Made by a program: the position numbers and the translations under genes. DNA of 64,000 nt from Symbiodinium natans (Eukaryota; Sar; Dinophyceae; Suessiales; Symbiodiniaceae): contig CAJNDS010002590.1 of assembly GCA_905221605.1 (NCBI GenBank), positions 807,918-871,917 on the forward strand, in the 5' to 3' direction. The first letter of the stretch is position 1. Each line of letters opens with the position of its first letter. The notes below the pieces were generated by a model. The model made no database searches. It saw nothing but the letters and a program-made list of their open reading frames with translations, and was not told the origin of the DNA. Positions 46,301 through 57,749 of this stretch are shown in pieces.

Positions 46301-48636
46301 CTGGGAGAGGACTGAGCGCAGGATGAAACTGGGGGTTCTGTGCCACGATTACTGCAAGTAGATAGAGATGCCGGAAACGGATGTCTTGCTGTAGCTGGCT
46401 GGGAAGGTGTCTTCGCTTGTTGGACGGACATGCCATCGTCCTGCCGAAACCGGGAAGGAACCAAGTGGGTACCCCGGATACAAGAGCCACCACGAAGCGA
46501 TTGTGGGACCTCTTCCGCACCTTCGGCTGTAGCTTTATCACGCAATGTTGTCCTCAAGTCCCTTGAGCCTGTTCCCTGAAGCGGGGCGCCTCTTCATCTC
46601 ACAGTGGACGCGGATGTTCCCATCTTCCGAATACTCCGAGTGCGCTGGAGCCTGCTATTCCTCAGAATGGAGCATCAACTGCAACCACTAGCAAGAGTAG
46701 CCTGCATACCAAAATAGCAGGGAGATGACTGCAAGACGAACTTCGTCTTTGCAATGCTCGGACAAGTAGGCGTGTTTCACTGGTCGAAGAACGGGTGCGA
46801 TGAGCAGGATGCGGCCCATGGCTGCTGAGGCATGGTAAGACTTGACGACAACCAAACACGCCTCGCATTTCTCCTGATCCACCCCAGCCAATAGCAATGA
46901 CTCATTTGAGAAACCAACCCTTCTTGCATTTGTGCCTCGTTCCTAAGCCCTAAACCATGTTCTTCGAGCGGCATGTTGGCGAAGTTCATGTCCAGGAGCC
47001 TTCTCCTGTGAACAAATATATAATATATCAACAACACGTCAAGGGTTTTTCAAGCCGGGCCGTAATTCAGGTACTGCCGCGCAGTGCCCTCCGCAGTCAC
47101 AACCTCACAACCTGAGCCCTGCGTGAGTCTTATCTGGGCCTTAGTTCTTTGGTAGTGCTGACATGTGTACACAGTGGCATAACTTGGCATGCCAAGCCTT
47201 AGGCCTGTTTCTCCTACCGGAACGCAACCCAAAACAGCCTTTTTTGGGCGCATGGAGTAGTACTAAGGTCATGGGCCCATGGGCTTCTTGTGACCCAGTT
47301 GACTCAACACTCTGAAAAGCCCACTTGAACCGAGCAGCATCAGCGTCAGAAAGTCGGGGAAGTCGCACCTTGTCGGCCAGTGTCCGCTCGTTTCATAACT
47401 CGACACGCAAAGCCCCGAAGCCACTGCCCCTAAGGAAGCCGCCCATCCTCAAGTTGCAGAGTGATCAGATACCCCTACATCCTCATACTGATGCTTAAGA
47501 ACCGGCTTTTAAAGTGTTCACGCAGACCCTCGATTCGTGGAGATTTCTGACAGGGAAAGGCTCGACAGATGGCCGAGCTACAAAAAGTTGTTCGGAGCCT
47601 CTGAATTGCAGGTTGAGGGGGCGAAGACGGGTGCCGAGTCGAAAGAGGGTCCCCTGAGATCCTTTGATAGGGTTCCATCATGGGAGGGAATATATATATC
47701 ACGGGGCCCCCAATCTTGCATCGGCCCAAGGCACATCTTCATGACGTCACCGCCGCAGACCTCCCGCCTGAGTGGGCGTGGAGGTCACGAGTCACGAGTG
47801 CGTAGGACTGTGCAGGAGAGCAGGGCCAATGTAGGGTCTATTCTGCAAAGTCCGGGAAGTGGACGTCCACAAACATCAAGCTCTCTTAGATGATACAGTG
47901 AAGATTTTGCATACGTTCACCGTTGTCATTTTTGTGGGTGCAAACATACAGTGAGTACACACTGTGCTAAGCAGAATGCATCGAGGGGTGGGACGCGCAG
48001 CTCTCGTGATCAGCCGGGGGGCCACATGCCCGAGATCGCGTGGCTGTTCTTGTCCTTGCTGAGGCCGTCTTACCCTACGCTCTCATGACACGGCCCTGGG
48101 TAGATGCGTCCATTTATGCCACAGAGAGCACCCCAATTGCCAAGGCAAGCTGCTCCCATGGGACACACGGGGCTCATCAGCTCCTGCAGAGCGGTGGCCC
48201 CGAAGCAACCTGCTCCCTGCAAATCCTCTGTCTTTCTGTGCCGACTTCTCTCAGTAAAAGTGTTTTCCCGTCTAGAAGTTGGAGACCTAAAACCAGGCGT
48301 TGACCTGAATCGCGTGCCAATACCAAAGTCCTACCAGGTCCTACCAGCTACAGGGAGGGTCGTGACTGTGGAGGTCGCGATCGTGCAGCACAATAAGGGT
48401 TCCTGTTTGGAGGTTGGGGGTTTGAGGGCCAGGCGTTGAGCGACATGGGTGCATGTCACGAATGCATTCGTGGTGTCGCGCAGCTAGCCTTGTAACTGTC
48501 ATTGGGGCCCGACCTAGTGTGTCTTGTGTCAGCCGTTACACGGCTCCTAAATGCCTTCAATCCAAACTGTTAGATCCGAAGGCCCGAATCCCAACACTGG
48601 AAGGAACGTGAGATTTACATTCCACAACGACGGCAT
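40331..48636. other. Gene-poor host region
   Basis: Short ORFs on both strands without recognisable domains. The - strand at 46688-46897 (...LRLAVISLLFWYAGY-like hydrophobic end) and the + strand at 43868-44116 (Q/L-rich, 82 residues) look mildly exon-like. Simple repeats include a C run and (CACC)n/(CA)n at about 44567-44660, and an AT-rich patch with ATATATACATAT at about 44806-44850. No RNA gene was recognised. Confidence 0.35.
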
Positions 48637-48740
48637 CTTGGGGATGTTCCCCCCTTATACCGTCCTTGATAGGGATTCTAGTACCCCCAATTCGAATCCC
48701 TATTAAGGAGCTGTTAGTATAAGGGGGGGGAATCCACAAT
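48637..48740. mobile_element. Small foldback (MITE-like) element
   Basis: GGGATGTTCCCCCCTTATAC (left) pairs inverted with GTATAAGGGGGGGAATCC (right), and the stem continues as GATAGGGATTC against GAATCCCTATTAAGG around a short centre. This gives a hairpin of about 100 bases with no coding capacity. No target duplication is obvious. Confidence 0.5.
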
Positions 48741-48904
48741 GTGGCATCCTTGAAGTCGTGCAACGACATCCGTGGCTGCCCTTTCGTCCGCTCCTTGGGA
48801 AACACTTGTCCGGGGGTGATTCTGGTGTGTGCATTGTCTAGAGGTAGCTGCAACAAGCACCTATAGGGGGAGCCCTCTTAGCGATTGCAACACCCCGGAT
48901 TAAG

Positions 48905-48923
48905 CCCCCCCCCCCCCCCCCCC
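48905..48923. repeat. Poly-C tract
   Basis: Nineteen consecutive C bases. Neighbouring sequence (48,741-49,285) shows no gene I can support. Confidence 0.9.
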
Positions 48924-49285
48924 AAAAGCGCAACAGCAACCCAAGGAAACTCTCGACGGTAGATGCCTCAGGTCGTTGAATATTTCTGTCCCGACGGGCC
49001 AACAGATCACGAATGGGCTCGACATTATGAGTTCTGTCTGAGTCCCACACTAGGAAGATGGCTCGGAATTCGCCTTGGCCAGAGCAAAGGCTTCACATGT
49101 CTCGGGGGGCTTCGCCCCTTAATTAGATTCTTGGAGTCGCCTTGCTCCTACATCACCAAACCACATCCAAACACTCAAATGGCTGCTTCAACGAAATGCA
49201 ACCGCTGCGCTGACTTCGTTGGCCACAAAGTGCGTGTCCTCGATGACTCGTCTCTCCTCACTTTGCTGCCGGCTCGGAAGGAGGG

Positions 49286-49437
49286 CGGTGTTTTCCCGAA
49301 TGCCGCAGAAGGGTTCCCGTTTCAAAGTTGGGTTGGGAGGTTACCAAACATCGTTGCGCTGTGTCCGCAAAGCGTCCGCAAAGCGTCCGCAAGCATTCGC
49401 GAGTGGCGTAACGCGTGCTGTTAAGGGGGGACTCCAC
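49286..49437. repeat. Satellite flank block, copy 1
   Basis: A segment of about 150 bases (CCCGAATGCCGCAGAAGG..., then TTGGGTTGGGAGGTTACCAAAC, then several GTCCGCAAAGC units, ending GTGGCGTAACGCGTGCTGTTAAGG). It directly precedes the satellite array and recurs with small changes at 50757-50946, inside the array. Confidence 0.8.
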
Positions 49438-51433
49438 ACGACGCGCGCCGACGCGGCGTTCCATGGCGTTCAGAATCCGTCAAGCTAATGAGGAAGTCCA
49501 CGGGACGCGCGCCGACGCGGCGTTCCGTGGCGTTCCGAATCCGTCAAGCTAAGGGGGAATTCCACAGGACGTGCGCCGACTTGGCGTTCCGTGGCGTTCC
49601 GAATCCGTCAAGCTATAAGGTGAAACTCCACAGGACGCGCGCCGACGTGGCGTTCTGTGGCGTTCCGAATCCGTCAAGCTAAGGAGAAACTCCACAGGAC
49701 GCGCGCCGACTTGGCGTTCCGTGGCGTTCCGAATCCGTCAAGCTAAGGGGAAACTCCACAGGACGCGCGCCGACGTGGCGTTCTGTAGCGTTCCGAATCC
49801 GTCAAGATAAGGGGGAACTCCACAGGACGCGCGCCGACGTGGCGTTCCATGGCGTTCCGAATCCGTCAAGCTAAGGGGGGACTGCGCGCGACGCGCGCCG
49901 ACGCGGCGGTCCATGGCGTTCCGAATCCGTCAAGCTAAGGGTGGCCGACGCGGCGTTCCGTGGCGTTCCGAATCCGTCAAGCTAAGGAGGAATTCCACGT
50001 GGACGTGGCGTTCTGTAGCGTTCCGAATCCGTCAAGCTAAGGGGGAAATTCACAGGACGCGCGCCGACTTGGCGTTTCGTGGCGTTCCGAATCCGTCAAG
50101 CTGAGGAGAAACTCCACAGGACGCGCGCCGACGTGGCGTTCTGTAGCGTTCCGAATCCGTCAAGCTAAGGGGGAACTCCACAGGACGCGCGCCGACGTGG
50201 CGTTCCGTGGCGTTCCGAATCCGTCAAGCTAAGGGGGAACTCCACAGGACGTGGCGTTCCGTAGCGTTCCGAATCCGTCAAGCTAAGGGGGAACTCCACA
50301 GGACGCGCGCCGACGTGGCGTTCCGTGGCGTTCCGAATCCGTCAGGCTAAGGGGGAACTCCACAGGACGTGGCGTTCCGTAGCGTTCCGAATCCGTCAAG
50401 CTAAGGGGAACTCCACAGGACGCGTGCCGACGTGGCGTTCCGTGGTGTTCCGAATCCGTCAAGCTAAGGGGGAACTCCACAGGACGTGGCGTTCCGTAGC
50501 GTTCCGCATCCGTCAAGCTAAGAGGGAACTTGACAGGACGCGCGCCGACGTGGCGTTTCGTGGCCTTCCGAATCCGTCAAGCTAAGGGTGAACTCCACAG
50601 GACGTGGCGTTCCGTAGCGTTCCGAATCCGTCAAGCTAAGGGGGAATTCCACAGGACGCGCGCCGACGTGGCGTTCCGTGGCGTTCCGAATCCGTCAAGC
50701 TAAGGGGGAACGCCACCACAGGACGCGCGCCGACGTGGCGTTGCGACGTGGCGTTCCTTCCCGAATGCTCCGCAGAAGGGTTCCCGTTTTCCCGAATGCT
50801 CCGCAGAAGGGGTTCCCGTTTTAAAGTTGGGTTGGGAGGTTACCAAACGTCGTTGCGTTGCGTCCGCAAAGCTATCGCGAAGCGTTCGCAAAGCGTCCGC
50901 AAAGCGTCCGCAAGCGTTCGCAAGTGGCGTAACGCGTGCTGTTAAGGGGAACTGCACAGGATGCGCGTGCCCGCGGCGTTCCGAATCCGTCAAGCTATAA
51001 GGGGAAACTCCACAAAACGCGCGCCGCCGTGGCGTACCCGCGGCGTTCCGAATCCGTCAAGCTAAGGGGGAACTGCGCAGGACGCGCGCCGCCGTGGCGC
51101 CCCAGCGGCGTTCCGAATCCGTCAAGCTACGGGGGAACTCCACAAGACGCGTGCCGCCATGGCGTTCCACGTGGCGTTCCGCATCCGTCAAGCTAAGGGG
51201 GAACTCCACAGGACGCCGTTCCAGCTAAGGGGCCGTGGCGTTCTACATGGCGTTCCGCGGCTTTCCGAATCCGTCAAGCTAAGGGAGAACTCCACAGGAC
51301 GCGCGCCGCCGTGCCGTTCCACATGCGGCGTTCCGCGGCGTTGCGAATCCGTCAAGCTAAGGGGGAACTCCACAGGACGCCCGCCGCCGTGGCGTTCCAC
51401 GTGGCGTTCCGCGGCGTTCCGAATCCGGCAAGC
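49438..51433. repeat. Satellite array with 64/54-bp units, left part
   Basis: Tandem units share the core GCGTTCCGAATCCGTCAAGC followed by TAAGGGGGAACTCCACAGG. The standard unit is 64 bases. A shorter 54-base unit lacks the ten bases GCGCGCCGAC and carries a diagnostic TAGCG in place of TGGCG. Around 50168-50700 the long and short units alternate strictly, giving a dimer of about 118 bases. After the second flank block (50757-50946) the units become more divergent. The open frames in this array are by-products of the repeats. Confidence 0.92.
50757..50946. repeat. Satellite flank block, copy 2
   Basis: A second copy of the block at 49286-49437, enlarged by an internal duplication of CCCGAATGCTCCGCAGAAGG and additional GTCCGCAAAGC units. 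Its presence shows that block plus array was duplicated as a higher-order unit of about 1.5 kb. Confidence 0.8.
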
Positions 51434-51435
51434 TA

Positions 51436-51768
51436 CTTGGAGGGTCGGCTGGGTTATTAACTGGTTAGGGTATCTACACTACTTAGTAAGTCAATTATGA
51501 ACTAGGATAACCTGTCTTAGTAAGTCATGTAAACCTCATAAGTGGACTTAGTATCTCGTGTAAGTGGACTTAGTATCTCGTGTAACTACTTATGATACTT
51601 AACCATTGAACCGTAACCGCGTACTATGTCATGTTTCTAGTTACACCAGATAGTAAGTCCACTTATGAGGTTTACATGACTTACTAAGTCAGGTTATCCT
51701 AGTTAATAACTGACTTACTAAGAAGTGTAAATACCCTAACCAGTTAATAACCCAGCCGACCCTCCAAG
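51436..51768. mobile_element. 333-bp MITE with long inverted repeats and TA target duplication
   Basis: It begins CTTGGAGGGTCGGCTGGGTT and ends with the inverse, AACCCAGCCGACCCTCCAAG. The inverted arms extend about 120 bases with few mismatches, around a centre holding two copies of GTGGACTTAGTATCTCGTGT. TA lies on both sides (51434-51435 and 51769-51770), and joining the flanks restores the satellite word CAAGCTAAGC. It is AT-rich and non-coding. TA duplication and non-autonomous size fit a Tc1/mariner-type MITE. Confidence 0.9.
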
Positions 51769-51770
51769 TA

Positions 51771-51930
51771 AGCAGGACGCGCGCCACCGTGGCATTCCAC
51801 GTGGCGTTCCGCGGCGTTCGACTCCGTCAAGCTGAGGGGGAACTCCACAGGACACGCGCCGCCGCGGCGTTCCACGTGGCGTTCCGAGGCGTTCCGAATC
51901 CGTCAAACTAAGGGGGAACTCCACAGGGTA
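51771..51930. repeat. Satellite array, right remnant
   Basis: After the MITE the array resumes for about two degenerate units (GACGCGCGCCACCGTGGC..., GTCAAGCTGAGGGGGAACTC, GTCAAACTAAGGGGGAACTC) and then gives way to a GGT/CCC-rich minisatellite. Confidence 0.85.
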
Positions 51931-51944
51931 CGCGTCCCGTGGCG

Positions 51945-52350
51945 TTGGTCCCATAGTGGTGGTCGATGGCGGTGGTCGTGGCGGTCCCATGGCGGTGGTC
52001 CCATGGCGGTGGTCCCATGATGTGGTCCCGTGGCGGTGGTCCCGTGTCCCGTGGTGGTGGTGTCGTGGGTGTGGTTCGTGGCGGTGGTCGCCGTGGTGGT
52101 GGTCTCCGTAGTGGTGGTCCCATGGTGTGGTGTGGTCCCGTCGTGGCGGTGGTCCGTGGTGGGCTGCGGTGGTGGTCCCAGGTGAGGTCCCATGGTGTGG
52201 TCCCGGCGTGGTGGTCCCGTGGCGGTGTCCCCGCGGCGGTGGTCCCGCGGTGGTCCGCGGCGGTCGTCCGTGGTGGTGCACGGCGGCGGTCCGTGGTGGT
52301 GGTCCGTGGCGGTGGGCCGTGGTGGTGGTCTGTGACGGTGGTCCGTCCGC
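51945..52350. repeat. GTGGTCCC/GGCGGT minisatellite
   Basis: About 400 bases of short, shuffled units such as GTGGTCCCATGGCGGTGGTC. One strand is almost purely G, T and C. Translations in both directions give low-complexity peptides (for example PPRTT or GGGP repeats) that I regard as artefacts. Confidence 0.85.
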
Positions 52351-55300
52351 CCGCCACCATTTCGTTATATTTACGTCAAAGGTGACTGCTTTCTGCATTC
52401 GGGTTCGTGGATCCTACCAGGTTTTGTTTTTCAAATCGTCAAGAGCTCAGGTTTCATGCTGAGAGTGTTAAGGAGTCTGAGTATGGGGCCTTCGCCCCTC
52501 TTTCCTAGGGCCCCAATTTCCCCCTGCTCCGTCGCCCTCCCCTTCCCCCCTCCGCTACCAATGCTGCTGACGGTTCGGCATTACATGGCTCGAGCTGAAG
52601 TTGGACAACGCCTCATTTACGCCAGGAGGCTCCTAGCCTACGTTCTGCCCACTTGAAGGCTTCAATGACTCAAAAAAAGCATGGAAACCGATAGAAGCCC
52701 GAGGAACCTTCGCTGAATTCGCTTCTTGCCCCTCTTTTTTTACCCGCGACTGCTGAGCTTTCCCAGTCCTTCTGAAGTTGAGTGAGATGGCCCAGATCCT
52801 CCACGGTTCTCATCAGGGTCCTGGAAGAGACGAGTCAAACTGTGGGCTTGAGGCCGATTGCCGAGCCAGATTATGTGCGACGGGATGCGTCGCTTTCATC
52901 AGGAACAGCTGTTTGGCGGCAAGTGAGAGTAGAACCCACGAGCCAAGACAAGACTTGCTTAACAGGTGCAGGATAAGTAACTTCAACCCAACTGATGCCT
53001 TCGCCTCTCACTGGTCTCACAGGTGGCAATGTTTCTGAGGAAGCCCCCCCCCCCCCCCCCGTTTAGGCTTCAGGGTTATCAAATGTGCAAGACTGTGAAA
53101 GTGCTCTGAGAGCATCACGGGCGGAGTCTGCTGAACTGCTGCTGAACCTTTGAAAGGGCCCCTGTCACTTTGACAGATTGTTAGGGGCTCCCCTTTTCTT
53201 GAAGAGCTGTCACATCGTGGAGAGGAAGCCTTTGGAGAGGGTTGAGAGGGGGACAGGGGGGGGCTTCCCTTCCACAAGATCTTCTTGCCGCCCTGTCGCA
53301 GGAATTCGTCGAAGTTCAGCTTCCCATTTCCTCAGCGTTTGAAGGCTGACCACGCAAAGATTCGCAAGCGACTCTTCTGTCTTCAGGTCCTAGTTGAATT
53401 TAACTACTGACTCTTCCACACATTCCTGGTGCACCTCTCACAGCTGAGGTTTGGGCTGTCCCGATCTGCCTCCGCCAGGATTTGCACCAGCAGCCTTGTT
53501 GGGTGCCAAGTAGGAAGAAAGAACTGCAAGCAGGGAAGAAGAGTTGAAGCTGCGTAGCTGCGCCCACAAGAAAAAGCATCAAGCCTGGGGGACTATGCAG
53601 AGGCCGGCCTCATCCTGCCTAGCTAGCTGACTGCGTCGCGCTGCGGGGCATGCACATGTATTTCCCTGAACAATTTACACCATGAACCCTTTGTTCACAT
53701 CCCCGCCCGTGACACTGTACCACAGCGACCACCCAAGAACACACTAGCCATAGGCTTCACTGCTTCACTCCGCGGAAGCTTCAATGCGGGCTCATGTCTC
53801 TGGGCCTCTTAACGTCTAAGGTGTGGGGATTGGGGTTCATCAAGACCTCAGAAACGACATCGGGGAACGATGGGTTGTGCATCCCTAGAGGGACTTGCCG
53901 AAGCCTTTTCGAGCTTGCGCTGATCCAGCAACTTTCTCTCGCGAAGCATGACGTGCTTGTGTTTCGTGACTTCGTGAGCTTTCCGAGGTCAGGCCAGCAA
54001 CCCTGTGCAAATTTGCAAATCAACTGACACGGTAGCAGCCTCGGAGGGCCTGGGAGGGCCTAGCAGGGCCTCTCCTCGCACATCTCTGAGCCTCCCGCGG
54101 GCGCTGCTCGGCATCGAAGGCCATGTCTGGAAAGACATCGATGATGAGGGCTACAAGCTCCTATGGGAGCCGGAGGCTCGTGGAGCTTGAGATGTGGGTC
54201 AAATTTTGCACTTGATTTTTTTTGAGCGCGTGTAAACAAAACAGCAGTTACTTGCTGTGAATCCGGAGGGGCTACCTTGTAAACTATGTATGTATGAGGT
54301 GTGCACCTTTTTTTTGTCGGGCTCTTGGGCCTTCCTCTTCCTCTTGAACTTGGTTGCCCGTCCGGGAAAGCTTGCCATCCTGACAATGTCTGGACGCCAC
54401 TACAGTACAGAGCCCGAGTCCTTCTTGCTGACGTCTCCACCTCGGCTAGGAACACGCTGAGAAGCTGCACCGTAGCTTATAACTTTCTTAAGAAGCAGCC
54501 AGCCTAACAACCGTGGCCCCTTAAGGGTCTGCTCGTGGTCCCTATGTGAAGATAGAACGTGAGATTCCAGGACAGGCCTACCTCACTTGCATCTTGCTCA
54601 GTGGAAGTGTAAAAGTCTACAGAGCACTAGCAAGATGAGTTTCTATGACCGCCAAAGTAATTTCAATGTCCCTTGAAAGCCGCTAGAGGTGGCTGCGGTG
54701 CGAGTGGGATGGTAGGCCAAGACATGGCTCGGCTTTGAGCGTGGGGGTTGGTGGTGAGGCTCTCTCCTTTGCCCCGTGCGCCGCTGCACCAACAATTTTG
54801 CATAGTGAAGGCTCCGCGAACATGATAGCTTAGCGAAGACCAGAGTATTGTGGGCACAATTTTGAATGGCATGCTTTGACGGGCTTCAAAATAAGACCAA
54901 GAAGTAGAGCCTGCCATGACATTGGTAACATAACTGCGGCAGCAGAGCTGGCTGCAAGATAGGTCAAGAGAGCTGAAACCTGAGGGGCAACTCACAGAAG
55001 CTGAAACGCTCCCAGCGGCTTCCATCCCAGTCATAGTAGCGAAACTGACGGCTGAGGGCGTCCTTGGAGAGCAGATGGCCAGGGCTAAAGCTAAAAGGCG
55101 GAGCGCCAACTCGTAAACCCAAAAATACATAAAGAAGCTCCACCGCAGAAGGAACCAACTGGACACAAGGGCACAGGGCAAAGGCTGCTTGTTTCTGGCA
55201 GTTTTAGTTGCAGGTTGCTGCAAAGTCTGAGAAACTCCCTGTTTAGAAGTGAGTTCAGGATTGGAGCTCCCAGGTGTGGGCAATCCATCCAAGCATTACT

Positions 55301-57090
55301 AACACGCCTCGGACTGTGAAAGCCCCCCTCCCTGGCAGCTCTGCCAAGCACAGCTACTGCTGGACTGCTTGCCGTAGTCGGAGATTTCTGGCGACCACTG
55401 CTGTTCGAAGTGCGATATTGCTTGTGCCACTGGCCCAGTGCGTCTCGAAGTGCGATATTGCTTGTGCCACTGGCCCAGTGCGTCTCATGCCGGCATTTTG
55501 AATGGCTGTCTGCTGGGTCTGCTCAAAGAGGCAAGGTTCCACAGCACTTGGAAAAGGCGAAGCAAACAATTCCAGACTACATTGTGCTGTCTGTCTTCCT
55601 GAAGCAGCAGAAAAGGGAAGCGCAACATCAACACAACATAGGCGAACAACACAACAATGGTCTTTGCACACAGCGTAGCTGCTTTGGGCACTTGGGATCT
55701 CGGTCAGGTGCTTGCGGCCCAAGCAGCCATCTGCTCTGCAGTGTAGCCGCCAGACTTCACCAGCTGCTCCCGCTGCAGGTCATCGAATCTGTGGACCACC
55801 CTCACGCAAAGTGCGATTCGTGCTTTGTACGGCTTCCCGGAAAGAAAGTAATACATGGGAAGCTTCACTGCTTTGCAGTTCTTGTGCTACAAGCCGGAGT
55901 GTCAAAATCCTTAGAGTTTCAACGGCTCTGCAGGGACCTCCAGGCATACGAAGGCAAAAACGAGTCCTTTAAACCAAAGGGTGATGTATGTATTGTATTG
56001 TGTTCTAAGTAATTGTGTCCTCAGGTCCTTCTTCCCCTCCCCCCTCCCCCCCCCCCCCCCCCCCCCCCCCGTCCTCAGGAACCCGGCATGGCCAAGGAAA
56101 CCTGAGTCTCAGGGCTTCGGGGAGAACCAAAAGAGAGCAGAGGATAATGCCATAAAGCCCACAGGCTGCCTTGCGAGCGGCACATTGTTCTTGACAAACT
56201 TGACAGCCCGGGGGGAGCGTTTCTTTTGGTCCATTGGCATAAGATTGACACCCGAGGTTTCAGGGTTGAGAGGCATGTCGACATTGTGTTGTTGCGCTTT
56301 TTAGAGGCAGCATCCCAAGCACGGGACCATTGACGGACTCTTCGTCCACACCAAGTGGTGGCGGAGCGTCCGCATCCCTTAGCCAATTTCCAAGATTGAG
56401 GTGGAAAAAAGCAGGAAAAGAAGGAAGCTTCTGGAATCTTGGGAGGGGTCTAGATCGGGGCTTCGCCTTCTTCTTCCTTGTGCCTGGGATGCGAGGGGGG
56501 GTTGTTGTGCAGCTTTTTGCCACGCAAGCTGGGGAATCTGCTCTTGATTCAGGGTTGAATCATCGCCACTTTCTTGCGTTGAGCAGGGAAAAGCGCCCCC
56601 CCCCCCCCCAAAAAATAGAGAAAATAAGGATCCTAAGGTCAAGGCGTCAGGGGTTGCTGTGTCTGCTTCGTTCTTTGTCTTTCATCATTGTCTCATATCT
56701 TTTCATTTCCTTCGTGCCTGTCTCGTTTTCATTTCTTGCTCTCTGGGGTCTAGTTTCTTGCTGTGGTCGTCTTATTCGTTTTTTCTTCGGGGTGTCTTAT
56801 TCGTTTTGTTTGGGTTGGGCTCCTCGTTTGTTTTAGTGCTTGACCCTAGGGGTGTAATTTTGTTTTAAGTATTTGTTTAGTCTGTTATGTTTTCATTTTT
56901 AGGCCTAGTAGTTATTCTTAACTTTTGGTTCTTGTTGTCTTATTCGTTATTTTCGGTCTCTGGGTTAGGCTATAACAGACTTTAGTTAGGCGGTTCGTAG
57001 AAAAGCCTAACATAAAGCCTAGTCTGGGCTTAGTATGGTCTAGACATTGTTTAACTTTGGGTTATTCCTAGGGTTTATTAGTCAGTTCAA
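52351..57090. other. Gene-poor host region up to the right viral element
   Basis: It contains C runs at about 53045-53060, 56046-56070 (25 bases) and 56588-56602, and a perfect 40-base tandem duplication at 55406-55485. The - strand at 54964-55160 is mildly exon-like (LSRQFRYYDWDGSRWERF), but neighbouring frames are open too. From about 56,640 to 57,090 the + strand is rich in T and in CTTATTCG-type words without a gene; the viral segment probably begins in this interval. Confidence 0.35.
55406..55485. repeat. 40-bp tandem duplication
   Basis: Two identical head-to-tail copies of a 40-base unit starting CGAAGTGCGATATTGCTTGT. Identity suggests a recent event. Confidence 0.95.
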
Positions 57091-57126
57091 CCATTTCATT
57101 ATATTAGTAATAATGTTATGGTTGCT

Positions 57127-57576
57127 TTAGTTTGCTTCAGTGTCGGTTTCTGTTTCGTTTTGCTTTGTCAAATTCGTTTGATGCTTTTTAGTCTTATCAT
57201 GCGATGATTTGTTATTTAAGTTTATAGTCTTAAAACAATAAGGACATTCTATAGTTCTAGTCCTATATTCTTTCTTCTTCTCTAGTCTTCTCTCCCTTGT
57301 TCGTTCATTATATTCTTTCTTCTTATCTTTATTATCTTGATAATATTCTTTTGCTTTCTCTCTTAATTCTTCTCGGTGGTTCTCTCTATATCTTGCTTTT
57401 TCTTCTAAACATTGGTTACATAGTTGTCTGTCAGGTCTATAGTTGTCTAGGGTTTTAGACTTTTTACATTTTGAGCATTGCCTACATTCTTGGTTCATAT
57501 TCTCCATACCATATAATGGGGCGTAGTCTTTAAACCATTTTAGGGCTTTTTCTTTGAATGAACTTTCAATGAACAT
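57127..57576 (-). CDS. Zinc-finger protein (two Cys/His modules)
   Basis: I place the start at the MFIESSFKEK methionine (base 57576), giving 149 residues. The frame is open further upstream only because it runs through a repeat region, which would add a repeat-derived N-terminus. An N-terminal treble-clef-like module (CRQCSKCKKSK...YRPDRQLCNQC) is followed by a long charged helix (about residues 55-105, E/K/R-rich). A C-terminal C2H2-type finger follows (IECPYCFKTI...SSHDKTKKHQ). Proteins with CxxC modules plus KEYYQDNKDK-type helices are common accessory genes of Polintons and giant viruses and may bind nucleic acid. It is divergent from the polymerase, with about 590 bases of repeats between them. 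It ends in TAA. Confidence 0.7.
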   Translation of the reverse strand: MFIESSFKEKALKWFKDYAPLYGMENMNQECRQCSKCKKSKTLDNYRPDRQLCNQCLEEKARYRENHREELREKAKEYYQDNKDKKKEYNERTRERRLEKKKEYRTRTIECPYCFKTINLNNKSSHDKTKKHQTNLTKQNETETDTEAN

Positions 57577-57720
57577 ACCCGTATGTCGAACCCAGCATAC
57601 TAGTATGCTGAAACGGCATTGCCTCGTAAGCATTATGTGCAACCCAGCATAAGCATATGCCGAACCCAGCATACCCACATGCCGAAACGGCATTGCCTCG
57701 GATGTGGCATTTTCTCACTA
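57577..57720. repeat. Palindrome-rich repeats upstream of the zinc-finger gene
   Basis: Two copies of the set CGAACCCAGCATAC ... TGC(T/C)GAAACGGCATTGCCTCG occur. One holds a perfect 18-base palindrome, CAGCATACTAGTATGCTG (57593-57610). The region lies between two divergent viral genes, so it may hold regulatory sites or part of a replication origin. Confidence 0.6.
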
Positions 57721-57749
57721 AAGATGCCAAAAAAAAAGCATTAGTGTAT

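Noticed and set aside
49438-51930. CRISPR-like appearance of regularly spaced repeats
   Set aside because: Units are contiguous with no unique spacers, the length variation is internal to the unit, and the DNA context is eukaryotic; it is a satellite.
51945-52398. 220-residue and similar ORFs in the GTGGTCCC region
   Set aside because: Both strands are open because of the repeat; the peptides are low-complexity and carry no domain.
8900-57000. Most open frames of 60-170 codons in the central region
   Set aside because: They overlap on both strands in GC-rich DNA, show no domains, and often run through simple repeats, as expected by chance.
8900-57000. Dinoflagellate spliced-leader relic or tRNA/rRNA genes
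   Set aside because: None was recognised by eye. A search with the spliced-leader 22-mer and tRNAscan would be needed to exclude them.
8715-57120. Terminal inverted repeats shared by the right end of the left element and the left end of the right element
   Set aside because: Reading both edges inward by eye I found no convincing match. A local alignment of 8,700-9,000 (reverse complement) with 56,600-57,200 would decide.
57577-57693. Longer start (57693) for the zinc-finger gene
   Set aside because: The extra 39 residues are translated from the palindrome/repeat region; the methionine at 57576 gives a sensible protein.
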